This document shows, piece after piece, positions 1 to 5,844 of a stretch of 5,884 bases of DNA (the stretch's first letter is position 1; each line of letters opens with the position of its first letter). The stretch spans positions 1-5,884 of the forward strand of contig CALZMB010000146.1 of assembly GCA_945788485.1 (NCBI GenBank), read 5' to 3'. The position numbers and the translations under genes were made by a program. This DNA is from an uncultured bacterium. GTDB lineage: Bacteria > Bacteroidota > Bacteroidia > Bacteroidales > Bacteroidaceae. The notes beneath the pieces are model-generated. The model did no database searches, was not told where the DNA came from, and saw only the letters and a list, made by a program, of their open reading frames with translations.

Positions 1-190
1 TTCTTCCTAAATGAGCTTTTGACAACATGCTATACAACTCGGCAAACTTCTTTTCCAGAATTGCCTCGTCTGCCTTCTTCTGCTCTTCCGTGCGGTTGAG
101 GTATCGCTGGTAATTAGCCTGCGCACGCTCCTCGAATCGCTGAGCCACTTCACCAGTCAGTACTGGTATGGATGCTATCGGTAGTGCCAT
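1..190 (-). CDS. Small uncharacterised protein, N-terminal 63 residues (runs off left edge)
   Basis: An ATG at 190 opens a frame that stays open to the window edge, giving 63 residues and no stop. The protein begins MALPIASIPVLTGEVAQRFE and continues as a strongly charged stretch rich in Glu, Lys, Gln and Ala that looks helical. It has no signal peptide or membrane segment, so it is probably cytosolic. A well-formed Bacteroidota promoter lies 41 nt upstream of the ATG, which strongly favours a real gene. I do not recognise the family with certainty. The short hydrophobic IPVLTG-type opening followed by a charged helix resembles small Bacteroidales proteins that I loosely recall as first genes of toxin-antitoxin-like pairs; that is inference only, because the next gene is outside the window. 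Confidence is good that it is coding and low for any role. Confidence 0.75.
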   Translation of the reverse strand, partial: MALPIASIPVLTGEVAQRFEERAQANYQRYLNRTEEQKKADEAILEKKFAELYSMLSKAHLGR

Positions 191-230
191 ATCTTTTATT
201 TTTTGCTATTCAACATTATATTTTATTTTG

Positions 231-263
231 CAAAGATACTCAGAAAAAATTAGAATAAGCAAA
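231..263 (-). promoter_or_regulatory. Bacteroidota-type promoter for the left-edge small gene
   Basis: Reading the minus strand, TTTG at 263-260 is followed by exactly 21 nt and then TATCTTTG at 238-231. This matches the known Bacteroidota sigma-ABfr consensus (TTTG, 19-21 nt, TAnnTTTG). Transcription should start about 5-8 nt downstream of the second box, leaving a leader of roughly 35 nt before the ATG at 190. The leader is A/T-rich with no Shine-Dalgarno sequence, as expected for this phylum. Confidence 0.8.
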
Positions 264-575
264 GTTTTACGATTTTTCTTTGTTGAACAAGGTGAAAATC
301 CTGCTTTTCAAGCTGATGATAGCAAAAATCGATAAGCAAAGACTTAGTATTAGGTACATTTTGGGAACAAAGGAACAACCTTGCCTGTCATTACCTTTCA
401 ACCTAAATTATTTTCATCAGCCTTTTCACATTCTCGGTAGAATTAGATAGTACCTCTGTCATGATGAACGAATCGTGCTGCGTAGAGAACAAATAAATCT
501 TAATCAAACAAAGGGAAAAGAAGAAAACACCATTTGAAGCCTAAATAACTTTACTGAACCATCGACTTTGGATAT
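264..575. other. Intergenic region without a supported gene
   Basis: About 310 nt lie between the terminator of the nucleosidase gene and the promoter of the left-edge gene. I see no tRNA, no long open frame and no transposon end. It contains a 10-bp direct repeat, ATAAGCAAAG, at 255-264 and 332-341; the first copy overlaps the upstream promoter box. An interrupted inverted repeat, TTGTT-G-AACAA, lies at 280-290. A 45-codon open minus-strand frame (540-403) has its only ATG at 462, giving 19 residues; I do not call it a gene. Both sides are AT-rich, as is usual for spacer DNA here. Confidence 0.5.
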
Positions 576-621
576 AAAAAGTTTGCTACATTGTCTCATT
601 TTTGAAACAATGTAGTAAATT
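576..621 (-). terminator. Rho-independent terminator of the MTA/SAH nucleosidase gene
   Basis: An inverted repeat spans 580-621. Its core is a perfect 9-bp stem (586-594 with 607-615). One mismatch inside the core is followed by three more pairs and a four-T loop. Outside the core, T/A pairs and G-T wobbles extend the stem to 580/621. On the minus strand the stem is followed directly by five T residues (580-576) and then ATAT. It begins 22 nt after the nucleosidase stop codon, the expected place for that gene's transcript end. Confidence 0.8.
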
Positions 622-643
622 CTCAATCCATACTGTATATCAG

Positions 644-1369
644 TTACTTATGAAAAGAATGCGCATTTCTGATGAGATAGTCGATAATCTTCACATTTGC
701 TTTGCAGAGCTGTTCTGATGCGAAAGCGAGGTTCTTGTGGAAGACTTCGAGTGTATCCGCGCCGGTATCAACAAGGTCGGTGACGGATTTCACAATCATG
801 CATGGCGTATCGAACAGCGAGCACACGAAAGCCACTGCCGCTGCTTCCATCTCTTTCAGCTCGCCGCCGTTCTCTTTTATCACCTTCAGGTCGCAGGGCT
901 GCATGTCGAGCGATGAACCCGTTGTCACTTTCCCGACATTGAAGCCTAACGCTCTCGCAATGGTTTCAGACCTTTGCCATAAGCGGTAGTTTCCTAAAGC
1001 CTGTGTGCCCCATTCGTCATCGCCCGGCACGCGGCGGTCGTGGAACATGACAGCATTTGCGATATACACATCACCTATGTCGGCTCCGTTCTCTTTGAAG
1101 GCGCCGCATGTGCCGCTGTTGACAACAAGGTCGGGCTTCAGCAGTTCGATAGCCTTCAGTGTTGTCAGTGTTGCCGCCTCGCATCCTATGAGGCTGCTGC
1201 CGTGCTGCTGCCCGTTGACGACAACACTGAGAGTGACTTCATCTGTTATCTGCTTCTGATAGAGCAGGCACGGGAGCGGAGCGAATGCTCCTTCGATTTT
1301 CTTCACGTCATAATGTGTGATGAATGGCTCTGCCTCTTGCTTCATCGCAAGTATATAGCAAATTTTCAT
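644..1369 (-). CDS. 5'-methylthioadenosine/S-adenosylhomocysteine nucleosidase, plant MTN-like
   Basis: This 241-residue cytosolic enzyme should hydrolyse the N-glycosidic bond of methylthioadenosine (and possibly S-adenosylhomocysteine), releasing adenine and recycling by-products of S-adenosylmethionine metabolism. It has the PNP/UDP phosphorylase fold. The motifs run in family order: AMKQEAE at 8-14 with the acid-base Glu12, SGTCGAF at 85-91, GDVYIANAVMFHDRR at 99-113, TTGSSLDM at 149-156, KEMEAAAV at 172-179 with ribose-binding Glu175, and VKSVTDLVD at 193-201 with catalytic Asp198. These correspond to Glu12, Glu174 and Asp197 of the E. coli enzyme. The FHDRR and SLDM segments and KSVTDLVD resemble plant MTN enzymes more than E. 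coli MtnN, so substrate preference may differ; that is inference. The first ATG fits the family N-terminus. No canonical promoter is visible in the 28 nt after the preceding terminator. The gene is followed by its own terminator. Confidence 0.93.
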   Translation of the reverse strand: MKICYILAMKQEAEPFITHYDVKKIEGAFAPLPCLLYQKQITDEVTLSVVVNGQQHGSSLIGCEAATLTTLKAIELLKPDLVVNSGTCGAFKENGADIGDVYIANAVMFHDRRVPGDDEWGTQALGNYRLWQRSETIARALGFNVGKVTTGSSLDMQPCDLKVIKENGGELKEMEAAAVAFVCSLFDTPCMIVKSVTDLVDTGADTLEVFHKNLAFASEQLCKANVKIIDYLIRNAHSFHK

Positions 1370-1397
1370 GTTTTTAAGATATTATAATTGTTTACAT

Positions 1398-1450
1398 AAA
1401 AACGCACACAGATGCCAGTCCTGTCTCCAGTCAGATGTGCATCTGTGTGC
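1398..1450 (-). terminator. Strong hairpin terminator at the end of the pectinase operon (possibly bidirectional)
   Basis: A perfect 12-bp stem pairs 1404-1415 (GCACACAGATGC) with 1439-1450, with a 23-nt loop. On the minus strand it is followed by G and five T residues (1402-1398), the correct arrangement for ending the transcript of the GH28-GH105 gene, whose stop codon is about 20 nt upstream. On the plus strand the stem is also followed by five T residues (1451-1455), so it could stop transcription from either side. The loop contains a second CAGATG copy (1432-1437) that is complementary to part of the 3' arm on the plus strand. Confidence 0.85.
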
Positions 1451-1470
1451 TTTTTGTTAGATGTCGATTA

Positions 1471-4119
1471 TCAATAGTCGCTGCTTGTGTCATATCCGAG
1501 TTTCTCCATCTCGAGCGTAGCCCAGATGAACGGGCCGATGCCTTTCGCGTCGTTGTCACGGATTGGCTCAGACATGTAATACTCGAACGAGCCGTCGCGA
1601 TGTGGCGACTTCTCCGGGCCGAGACCGCTGACAGAGCAGCAATTTGTCAGTGAGATGGTCTTGTCGGGGTTCACCTTTATGAAATTGTTGATGATGCCCT
1701 TATATGCCTTGATGCCTGCTTCGCGGAAGCTGTTGTCGAGATAGCCGAGGCGTGCGCCTTTCAGCATGCAATATGCGAACATACATGACGCTGTAGCTTC
1801 GAGATAGTTTCGCGGGTCTTTCACATCCATCACGTCATACCACACTCCCGATGCCTTGTCCTGATAGTCGATGCATGATTTCAATGTGCGGTTGAGCATA
1901 TCAATGACTTCGCTTCTGCGAGCATAGTCCTCCGGGAGATAGTCAAGAATCTCTATCTGTGCCATAGTGAACCATCCAAGAGCTCTTGCCCATGTATGTT
2001 TTGAGAGGCCGGTCTCTTTGTCAGCCCAGAACATGCCATGCTTCGAATCCCATGCGTGTTTCCAGAGGTTTGTGGCTTTGTCGTAGGTACGTGCATCTGT
2101 CATTGTTATCTGGTGCAGGATGTCGTCGTAGTAGCCGTTCAGTTCTTTCTGCTGCTGTTTCTTCGACAGTTTCGCATTCTTGCGAGGCATACCCTTTGAT
2201 TTCACTGTCATGCCGGCAGCCACCATCTCCGGAGCGGCGATGGTCTTGTATGGCAGTCCCATGTATATGCCGTCGAGCCACACCTGGTCGTGATAAATCT
2301 GTTTGTGCCAATAGACGCCTTCGTCCGTACGCGGCTGGTTGATCAGTTGTCTGAAATATGTCTTCAGGGCTTTGTCATATCCTTCGCGCGGCGCCAGTTT
2401 CGACATACGGTAGATGAAGCGTGCCGTCCTTACGTTGTCGAGGTTGAAATCCTCGTATTTATATCCTGTCGTCACACCGTCAGTCGATATCATCTGCTGC
2501 GGATAGCGGTTGACATATTCAAAGATGTCGTCGCCGCCGTGTGCAAGGTATGTGTCGAGCATGCCCTCGAGTTCGATGCCCATGACATACGACCATTTTC
2601 CCTTTGGATGTTTCTTCGCGTCAGTGAAGTCGAGATAGATTGGGTTGTCAACTCTTTTCATCTCAGAGCGTGTGAGCCATTCTGCATAGCTCTTGTACGG
2701 CATCTCTGAAAGGAGAAGCGAGCCGTTGACTGTGAGGTTGTCGAAATGGATGTTGTGCATACGGTTCTCGCGAACGAAATGCTTGCTTGTCACGCCGTTG
2801 AACGTGCAGTTCTTCACATTGATGTCATAGACGGCGTCTGCCTCTGTTATGCCGTTGATGATGACAGCATGACGCGATTTGTTGCAGGTGACATTCTCCA
2901 TCCACACGTTGTGTACGTATGGTATGTGTCCGCGTTCGGCTTTCTCTTTCGGCTGGTAGTTGATATTGATTCTCAACACAGCCTCTTTACACTCACCTAC
3001 TTTCACATTACGCATATAGACATTCTTTGTCTCGCCTCCGCGGCATGTGTTTGTCTTTATGCGCAGCACGCGGTCAAGGTTAGGCGAGTCCATCTCGCAA
3101 TTCTCGGCAAAGACATTCTCGCATCCGCCGGAAATCTCTGACCCGATGACAACCCCGCCGTGTCCGTCTTCCATTTTGCACCCGCGGATGATGATGTTCT
3201 TCGACGGTCTGCCGTCACGTCGTCCGTCGCCGTTGCGTCCAGACTTTATGGCGATGCAGTCGTCGCCGGTGTGGAAGATGCAGTTCTCTATCAGCACGTT
3301 CTCGCACGATTCCGGGTCGCATCCGTCACCGTTCGGTCCTTCGTTGAAGACTTTCACGTCCCTGACGGTGATATTCTTCGAGAAGAGCGGGTGCATCACC
3401 CAGAAAGGGGAGTTGAGCATCGTGACGCCTTCGATGAGGATATTCTCGCAGTTCACGAGATTCACGAGTTGCATTCTCAGTCCCTTGCCCATGCCGAAGA
3501 CACGTTTCTCAAGAGGTACATTGTCCTCACACATCTTCTGCAGGATGTCGCGGTAGCCCATTGTCTCTCCGTTTTTCGGGTACTTGCAGTCTTCTGTCGT
3601 CACGCCTTTCTTGTATCCGAAATATTCGACACCAGTCCACTGCCAGAAAGTATCGTTGGCGCCGTTGCCGTCAATAGTGCCTGTGCCTGTGATGGCGATA
3701 TTCTTTGCTCCGTTAGCATAGACACACGGCGAATAGTTGTAGAGGTCAAGGCCTTCGTAGCGTGTATAGACGAGCGGATACAGCTCTGGCTCGTAAGCGA
3801 ACTTTATCGTCGCCCCTTCAGAGAGCACAAGGTTGACATTGTCTTTGAGTGTGATGGCTCCTGTCATATAAGTTCCCTTTGGAATGACGACAGAACCACC
3901 GCCTGCCTTTGAAGCCTTGAGGATTGTTTTGTTGATCGCCTTTTGGTTTTTCGCAGCCGTGTTTGTCTCTTTCACGGCAGGCTTATACACCTTGTCTCTG
4001 AAGACAGGGGCTTTGATCTGGCTTTCAATCTGTTTGTACAATGCGTCGTCCCATCCTTCTGCAAAAGATGCCGTAACGAAGAGGGCGAGGGCGAAAAAGA
4101 ATGATAATCTTTTAATCAT
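1471..4119 (-). CDS. Secreted two-domain pectinase: GH28 polygalacturonase fused to GH105 unsaturated glycuronyl hydrolase
   Basis: From the preferred ATG at 4119 the protein has 882 residues. Residues 1-20 form a signal peptide (basic MIKR, a Phe/Leu-rich core, then SFA before the likely cut) without a lipoprotein cysteine, suggesting a periplasmic enzyme. Residues about 27-468 are a GH28 beta-helix. Its catalytic signature is complete: NGDGCDP (Asn263, Asp265), GDD (Asp286, Asp287), DGHGG (His320) and RIK (Arg353, Lys355). Residues about 476-882 are GH105, related to B. subtilis YteR. Its markers are QVWLDGIYMG with the probable catalytic Asp616, WKHAWD, RALGWFTMAQIE, and a C-terminal CCSVSGLG...RDGSFEYY...DNDAKGIGPFIWA block. 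GH28 would hydrolyse galacturonan-type linkages; GH105 would remove unsaturated uronic acid from lyase-generated oligosaccharides. The GH28 half is closely paralogous to the neighbouring upstream gene, with which it is probably co-transcribed. The exact substrate (homogalacturonan versus rhamnogalacturonan) cannot be read from sequence. Confidence 0.92.
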   Translation of the reverse strand: MIKRLSFFFALALFVTASFAEGWDDALYKQIESQIKAPVFRDKVYKPAVKETNTAAKNQKAINKTILKASKAGGGSVVIPKGTYMTGAITLKDNVNLVLSEGATIKFAYEPELYPLVYTRYEGLDLYNYSPCVYANGAKNIAITGTGTIDGNGANDTFWQWTGVEYFGYKKGVTTEDCKYPKNGETMGYRDILQKMCEDNVPLEKRVFGMGKGLRMQLVNLVNCENILIEGVTMLNSPFWVMHPLFSKNITVRDVKVFNEGPNGDGCDPESCENVLIENCIFHTGDDCIAIKSGRNGDGRRDGRPSKNIIIRGCKMEDGHGGVVIGSEISGGCENVFAENCEMDSPNLDRVLRIKTNTCRGGETKNVYMRNVKVGECKEAVLRININYQPKEKAERGHIPYVHNVWMENVTCNKSRHAVIINGITEADAVYDINVKNCTFNGVTSKHFVRENRMHNIHFDNLTVNGSLLLSEMPYKSYAEWLTRSEMKRVDNPIYLDFTDAKKHPKGKWSYVMGIELEGMLDTYLAHGGDDIFEYVNRYPQQMISTDGVTTGYKYEDFNLDNVRTARFIYRMSKLAPREGYDKALKTYFRQLINQPRTDEGVYWHKQIYHDQVWLDGIYMGLPYKTIAAPEMVAAGMTVKSKGMPRKNAKLSKKQQQKELNGYYDDILHQITMTDARTYDKATNLWKHAWDSKHGMFWADKETGLSKHTWARALGWFTMAQIEILDYLPEDYARRSEVIDMLNRTLKSCIDYQDKASGVWYDVMDVKDPRNYLEATASCMFAYCMLKGARLGYLDNSFREAGIKAYKGIINNFIKVNPDKTISLTNCCSVSGLGPEKSPHRDGSFEYYMSEPIRDNDAKGIGPFIWATLEMEKLGYDTSSDY

Positions 4120-4140
4120 GATAATTTTTTGTTTTGTTTG
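4120..4140 (-). promoter_or_regulatory. A-rich translation initiation region that decides the GH28-GH105 start
   Basis: The minus-strand leader just before the ATG at 4119 is almost all A with a few C and T residues (CAAACAAAACAAAAAA then TTATC). Bacteroidota commonly use A-rich leaders without a Shine-Dalgarno sequence. An in-frame TTG at 4185 would add 22 basic residues before the signal peptide, so the ATG at 4119 is preferred. Confidence 0.65.
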
Positions 4141-4230
4141 TTTTCTAAAGGTAAACTGTCTGCCTGCATGCCGTCTTCTTTTCAATTACAGGAGACATGG
4201 CATAGGCCGAGACACACCACGCAGTCCTTC

Positions 4231-5637
4231 TCACTTTATCGTTCCGGATACAGTGACATTCTCCAGCATAATGTCTTTCACAAGACCTGTCTTATACAAA
4301 GGCTCTGCTTGCAGTCCCCCGAATGTGCAGTTCTTCACATTGATGTTGTATATCTGAGGTGTCTTTGAGTCGTTCTCCGTCAGTCCGTTCAGCAAAATGC
4401 CATATTTCGACTTTTTGCATTTTATGTTCTCTACATAGACGTTGCGCACAGTAGGAATGTGTCCGCGTTCAGCAATTTCCTTAGGCTCATAGACGAGGTT
4501 TATTCTCATGACAGCCTCGCGACATTCGCCGACCCTGATATTTCTCACATAAATGTTCTCATTGATGCCTCCGCGGCAGGTGTTTGTCTTTATTCTCACC
4601 ACGCGGTCGAGGTTTGGCGAATCCATGTCGCAATCTTCGGCGAAGATGTTGCTGCATCCGCCGCTTATCTCCGACCCTATCACAACGCCGCCGTGACCGT
4701 CAGCCATCTTGCATTTGCGGATGATGATGTTCTTGCATGGCGTGTTGGCACGCAGTCCGTCAGCATTGCGTCCAGACTTTAGCGCGATGCAATCGTCACC
4801 GGTATGGAAGGTGCAACCTTCAATCAGCACATCTTCGCACGATTCCGGGTCGCAGCCGTCGCCGTTTGGCCCTTCATTGTATATTGTGACGTTTCTTACA
4901 GTAAGGTTTTTCACAAAGAGCGGGTGTATCACCCAAAAAGGGGAATCGCGCAATTCAACATCCTCAATCACGGCATTCTGGCATCTCACGAAATTGATGA
5001 GCTGCGGGCGCAGGCCTTTACCCATGCCGAAGACGCGCTCGTTCACCGGCACGTTGTTGTCGGCCATCTTGAGCAGAGTGGCACGTGTACCCACTTTGTC
5101 CGTACCCTGCCATTCATCTACGCCTTCGTGGTATCCGTGATGTTTGTTGCCCTTCATGTACCACCATCTCTCGTTCGAGCCGTAGCCGTTGATGATTCCC
5201 TTTCCTGAGATTCCGATATTCTGTGCGTCGATGGCATAGATACAAGGCTGGTAGTTGATGATGTCGAGGCCTTCCCATCTTGTCACCACGTTCGGATAGA
5301 GCTTTCTGTCGAACGCGAAGACAAGTTCCGCGCCTTCTGAAACGACGAGATTGACATTTGAGCGTAATGTTATAGCACCGGTCATATACCGTCCTTTCGG
5401 CACAACGACCTTGCCGCCGCCCGCCTTGCTGCATTTGAGTATGGCGGCATTGATGAGCTTCTGGTTCTTCGCAGCCGTATAGGTCGTTTTCACTTTCGGG
5501 CTGTAAGTCTTGTTTTTGAACGTCGGAGCCACGATGCGTGATTCAATCTCTTTGTACGTTGTTTTCCAGGCATCGTCTGCCATAACGTTTAGCGTAGCGA
5601 ACAACAGCGCTACTAGCACGAGGGCTTTATTTTTCAT
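4231..5637 (-). CDS. Secreted GH28 polygalacturonase (single domain)
   Basis: This 468-residue glycosidase should hydrolyse alpha-1,4-galacturonic acid linkages in pectic polysaccharides or oligosaccharides. Residues 1-20 form a signal peptide (MKNK, a hydrophobic VLVALLFATL core, NVMA before the likely cut) with no lipobox cysteine, so a periplasmic or released soluble enzyme is expected. The rest is one right-handed beta-helix, visible as repeated short N-x-x-V/I rungs. The GH28 catalytic set is intact: NGDGCDP at 258-264 (Asn258, Asp260), GDD at 280-282 (Asp281, Asp282), DGHGG at 313-317 (His315) and RIK at 348-350. These match the Asp180, Asp201, Asp202, His223, Arg256 and Lys258 set of Aspergillus niger polygalacturonase II. 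Length is normal for bacterial GH28. A canonical promoter lies about 70 nt upstream and the fused GH28-GH105 gene follows after 111 nt, so this is probably the first gene of the operon. Endo or exo action cannot be decided from sequence. Confidence 0.93.
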   Translation of the reverse strand: MKNKALVLVALLFATLNVMADDAWKTTYKEIESRIVAPTFKNKTYSPKVKTTYTAAKNQKLINAAILKCSKAGGGKVVVPKGRYMTGAITLRSNVNLVVSEGAELVFAFDRKLYPNVVTRWEGLDIINYQPCIYAIDAQNIGISGKGIINGYGSNERWWYMKGNKHHGYHEGVDEWQGTDKVGTRATLLKMADNNVPVNERVFGMGKGLRPQLINFVRCQNAVIEDVELRDSPFWVIHPLFVKNLTVRNVTIYNEGPNGDGCDPESCEDVLIEGCTFHTGDDCIALKSGRNADGLRANTPCKNIIIRKCKMADGHGGVVIGSEISGGCSNIFAEDCDMDSPNLDRVVRIKTNTCRGGINENIYVRNIRVGECREAVMRINLVYEPKEIAERGHIPTVRNVYVENIKCKKSKYGILLNGLTENDSKTPQIYNINVKNCTFGGLQAEPLYKTGLVKDIMLENVTVSGTIK

Positions 5638-5707
5638 AATAAACAGAGATAAAGATTTATGGTTAGTTATTCAATCATTTTCGACGGGATAGATTTACAC
5701 TTTTATG

Positions 5708-5740
5708 CAAAAGTACAAAATATTTCCCGAACAAAACAAT
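5708..5740 (-). promoter_or_regulatory. Bacteroidota-type promoter of the pectinase operon
   Basis: On the minus strand, ATTG at 5740-5737 is followed by 21 nt and then TACTTTTG at 5715-5708, a full TAnnTTTG match. The spacing and the following GCA-TAAAA resemble the other promoter in this window, at 263-231. Transcription would begin near 5703-5700, giving a leader of about 65 nt before the GH28 ATG at 5637. I see no hairpin or riboswitch-like structure in that leader. Confidence 0.8.
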
Positions 5741-5743
5741 ATA

Positions 5744-5753
5744 CCATATATGG
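5744..5753. promoter_or_regulatory. Perfect 10-bp palindrome CCATATATGG abutting the operon promoter
   Basis: The palindrome lies 4 bp upstream of the ATTG promoter box, with its centre roughly 47 bp before the likely transcription start. That is a usual place for an activator or a promoter-adjacent operator. Dyad symmetry is directly visible; a regulatory role is inference, since the flanks are AT-rich and no second copy is seen in the window. Confidence 0.35.
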
Positions 5754-5772
5754 ATTAAGTTTTTTTAAGGAC

Positions 5773-5788
5773 GGCAAGAGGGCAAGTG
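5773..5788. repeat. Tandem pair of near-identical 8-mers (GGCAAGAG, GGCAAGTG)
   Basis: Two adjacent 8-nt units differ at one base. They lie at the boundary between the AT-rich promoter region and the GC-richer block at the right edge. They are too short to assign a function, but may be part of the structured intergenic element next to them. Confidence 0.4.
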
Positions 5789-5794
5789 GTGTTT

Positions 5795-5844
5795 TATGTG
5801 TCCGAAGGCAGCGTGTCGGGCACATATTGCGGGGCCTTTCCCCG
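5795..5844. other. Structured intergenic block with two adjacent hairpins
   Basis: The first inverted repeat pairs 5795-5805 (TATGTGTCCGA) with 5816-5826 (TCGGGCACATA): 11 pairs including one G-T, with a 10-nt loop. Immediately after it, CGGGG at 5830-5834 pairs with CCCCG at 5840-5844 around a 5-nt loop. Neither hairpin is followed by a T-run on either strand, so a simple intrinsic terminator is not supported. No convincing protein is encoded on either strand. The block might end the transcript of a gene beyond the right edge, or be a dispersed intergenic repeat or a small structured RNA; sequence alone does not decide. Confidence 0.5.

Noticed and set aside
403..540. Minus-strand 45-codon open frame, with a 19-residue version from the ATG at 462
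   Set aside because: It has no start codon near its beginning and no promoter placed for it, and it is too short to separate from chance.
702..1387. Plus-strand open frames opposite the nucleosidase gene
   Set aside because: The minus-strand protein has complete nucleosidase motifs. The plus-strand products have no recognisable features.
2290..3141. Plus-strand open frames opposite the fused gene (2290-2709, 2746-3141, 3047-3556)
   Set aside because: They are shadows of the GC-rich coding strand, with no family features and mutual overlap.
3160..3912. Long plus-strand open frame of 250 codons
   Set aside because: It lies wholly antisense to the GH28 domain of the fused enzyme, whose catalytic motifs are all intact. 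The translation has no recognisable domain, and no promoter or A-rich leader precedes it.
4146..4153. Possible internal promoter TACCTTTA before the fused gene
   Set aside because: The last base of the box does not match, and the nearest upstream TTG is 29 nt away, outside the usual 19-21 nt. Co-transcription from the upstream promoter is simpler.
4186..4230. Possibility that the two GH28 genes are one gene broken by a frameshift or stop
   Set aside because: Each protein has its own signal peptide and a complete GH28 catalytic set, and they are separated by a 111-nt spacer, so they are separate genes.
4459..5208. Plus-strand open frames opposite the single-domain GH28 gene
   Set aside because: Same reasoning: they mirror the frames seen opposite the paralogue because the real genes are homologous. 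Apparent conservation between them comes from the GH28 coding strand.
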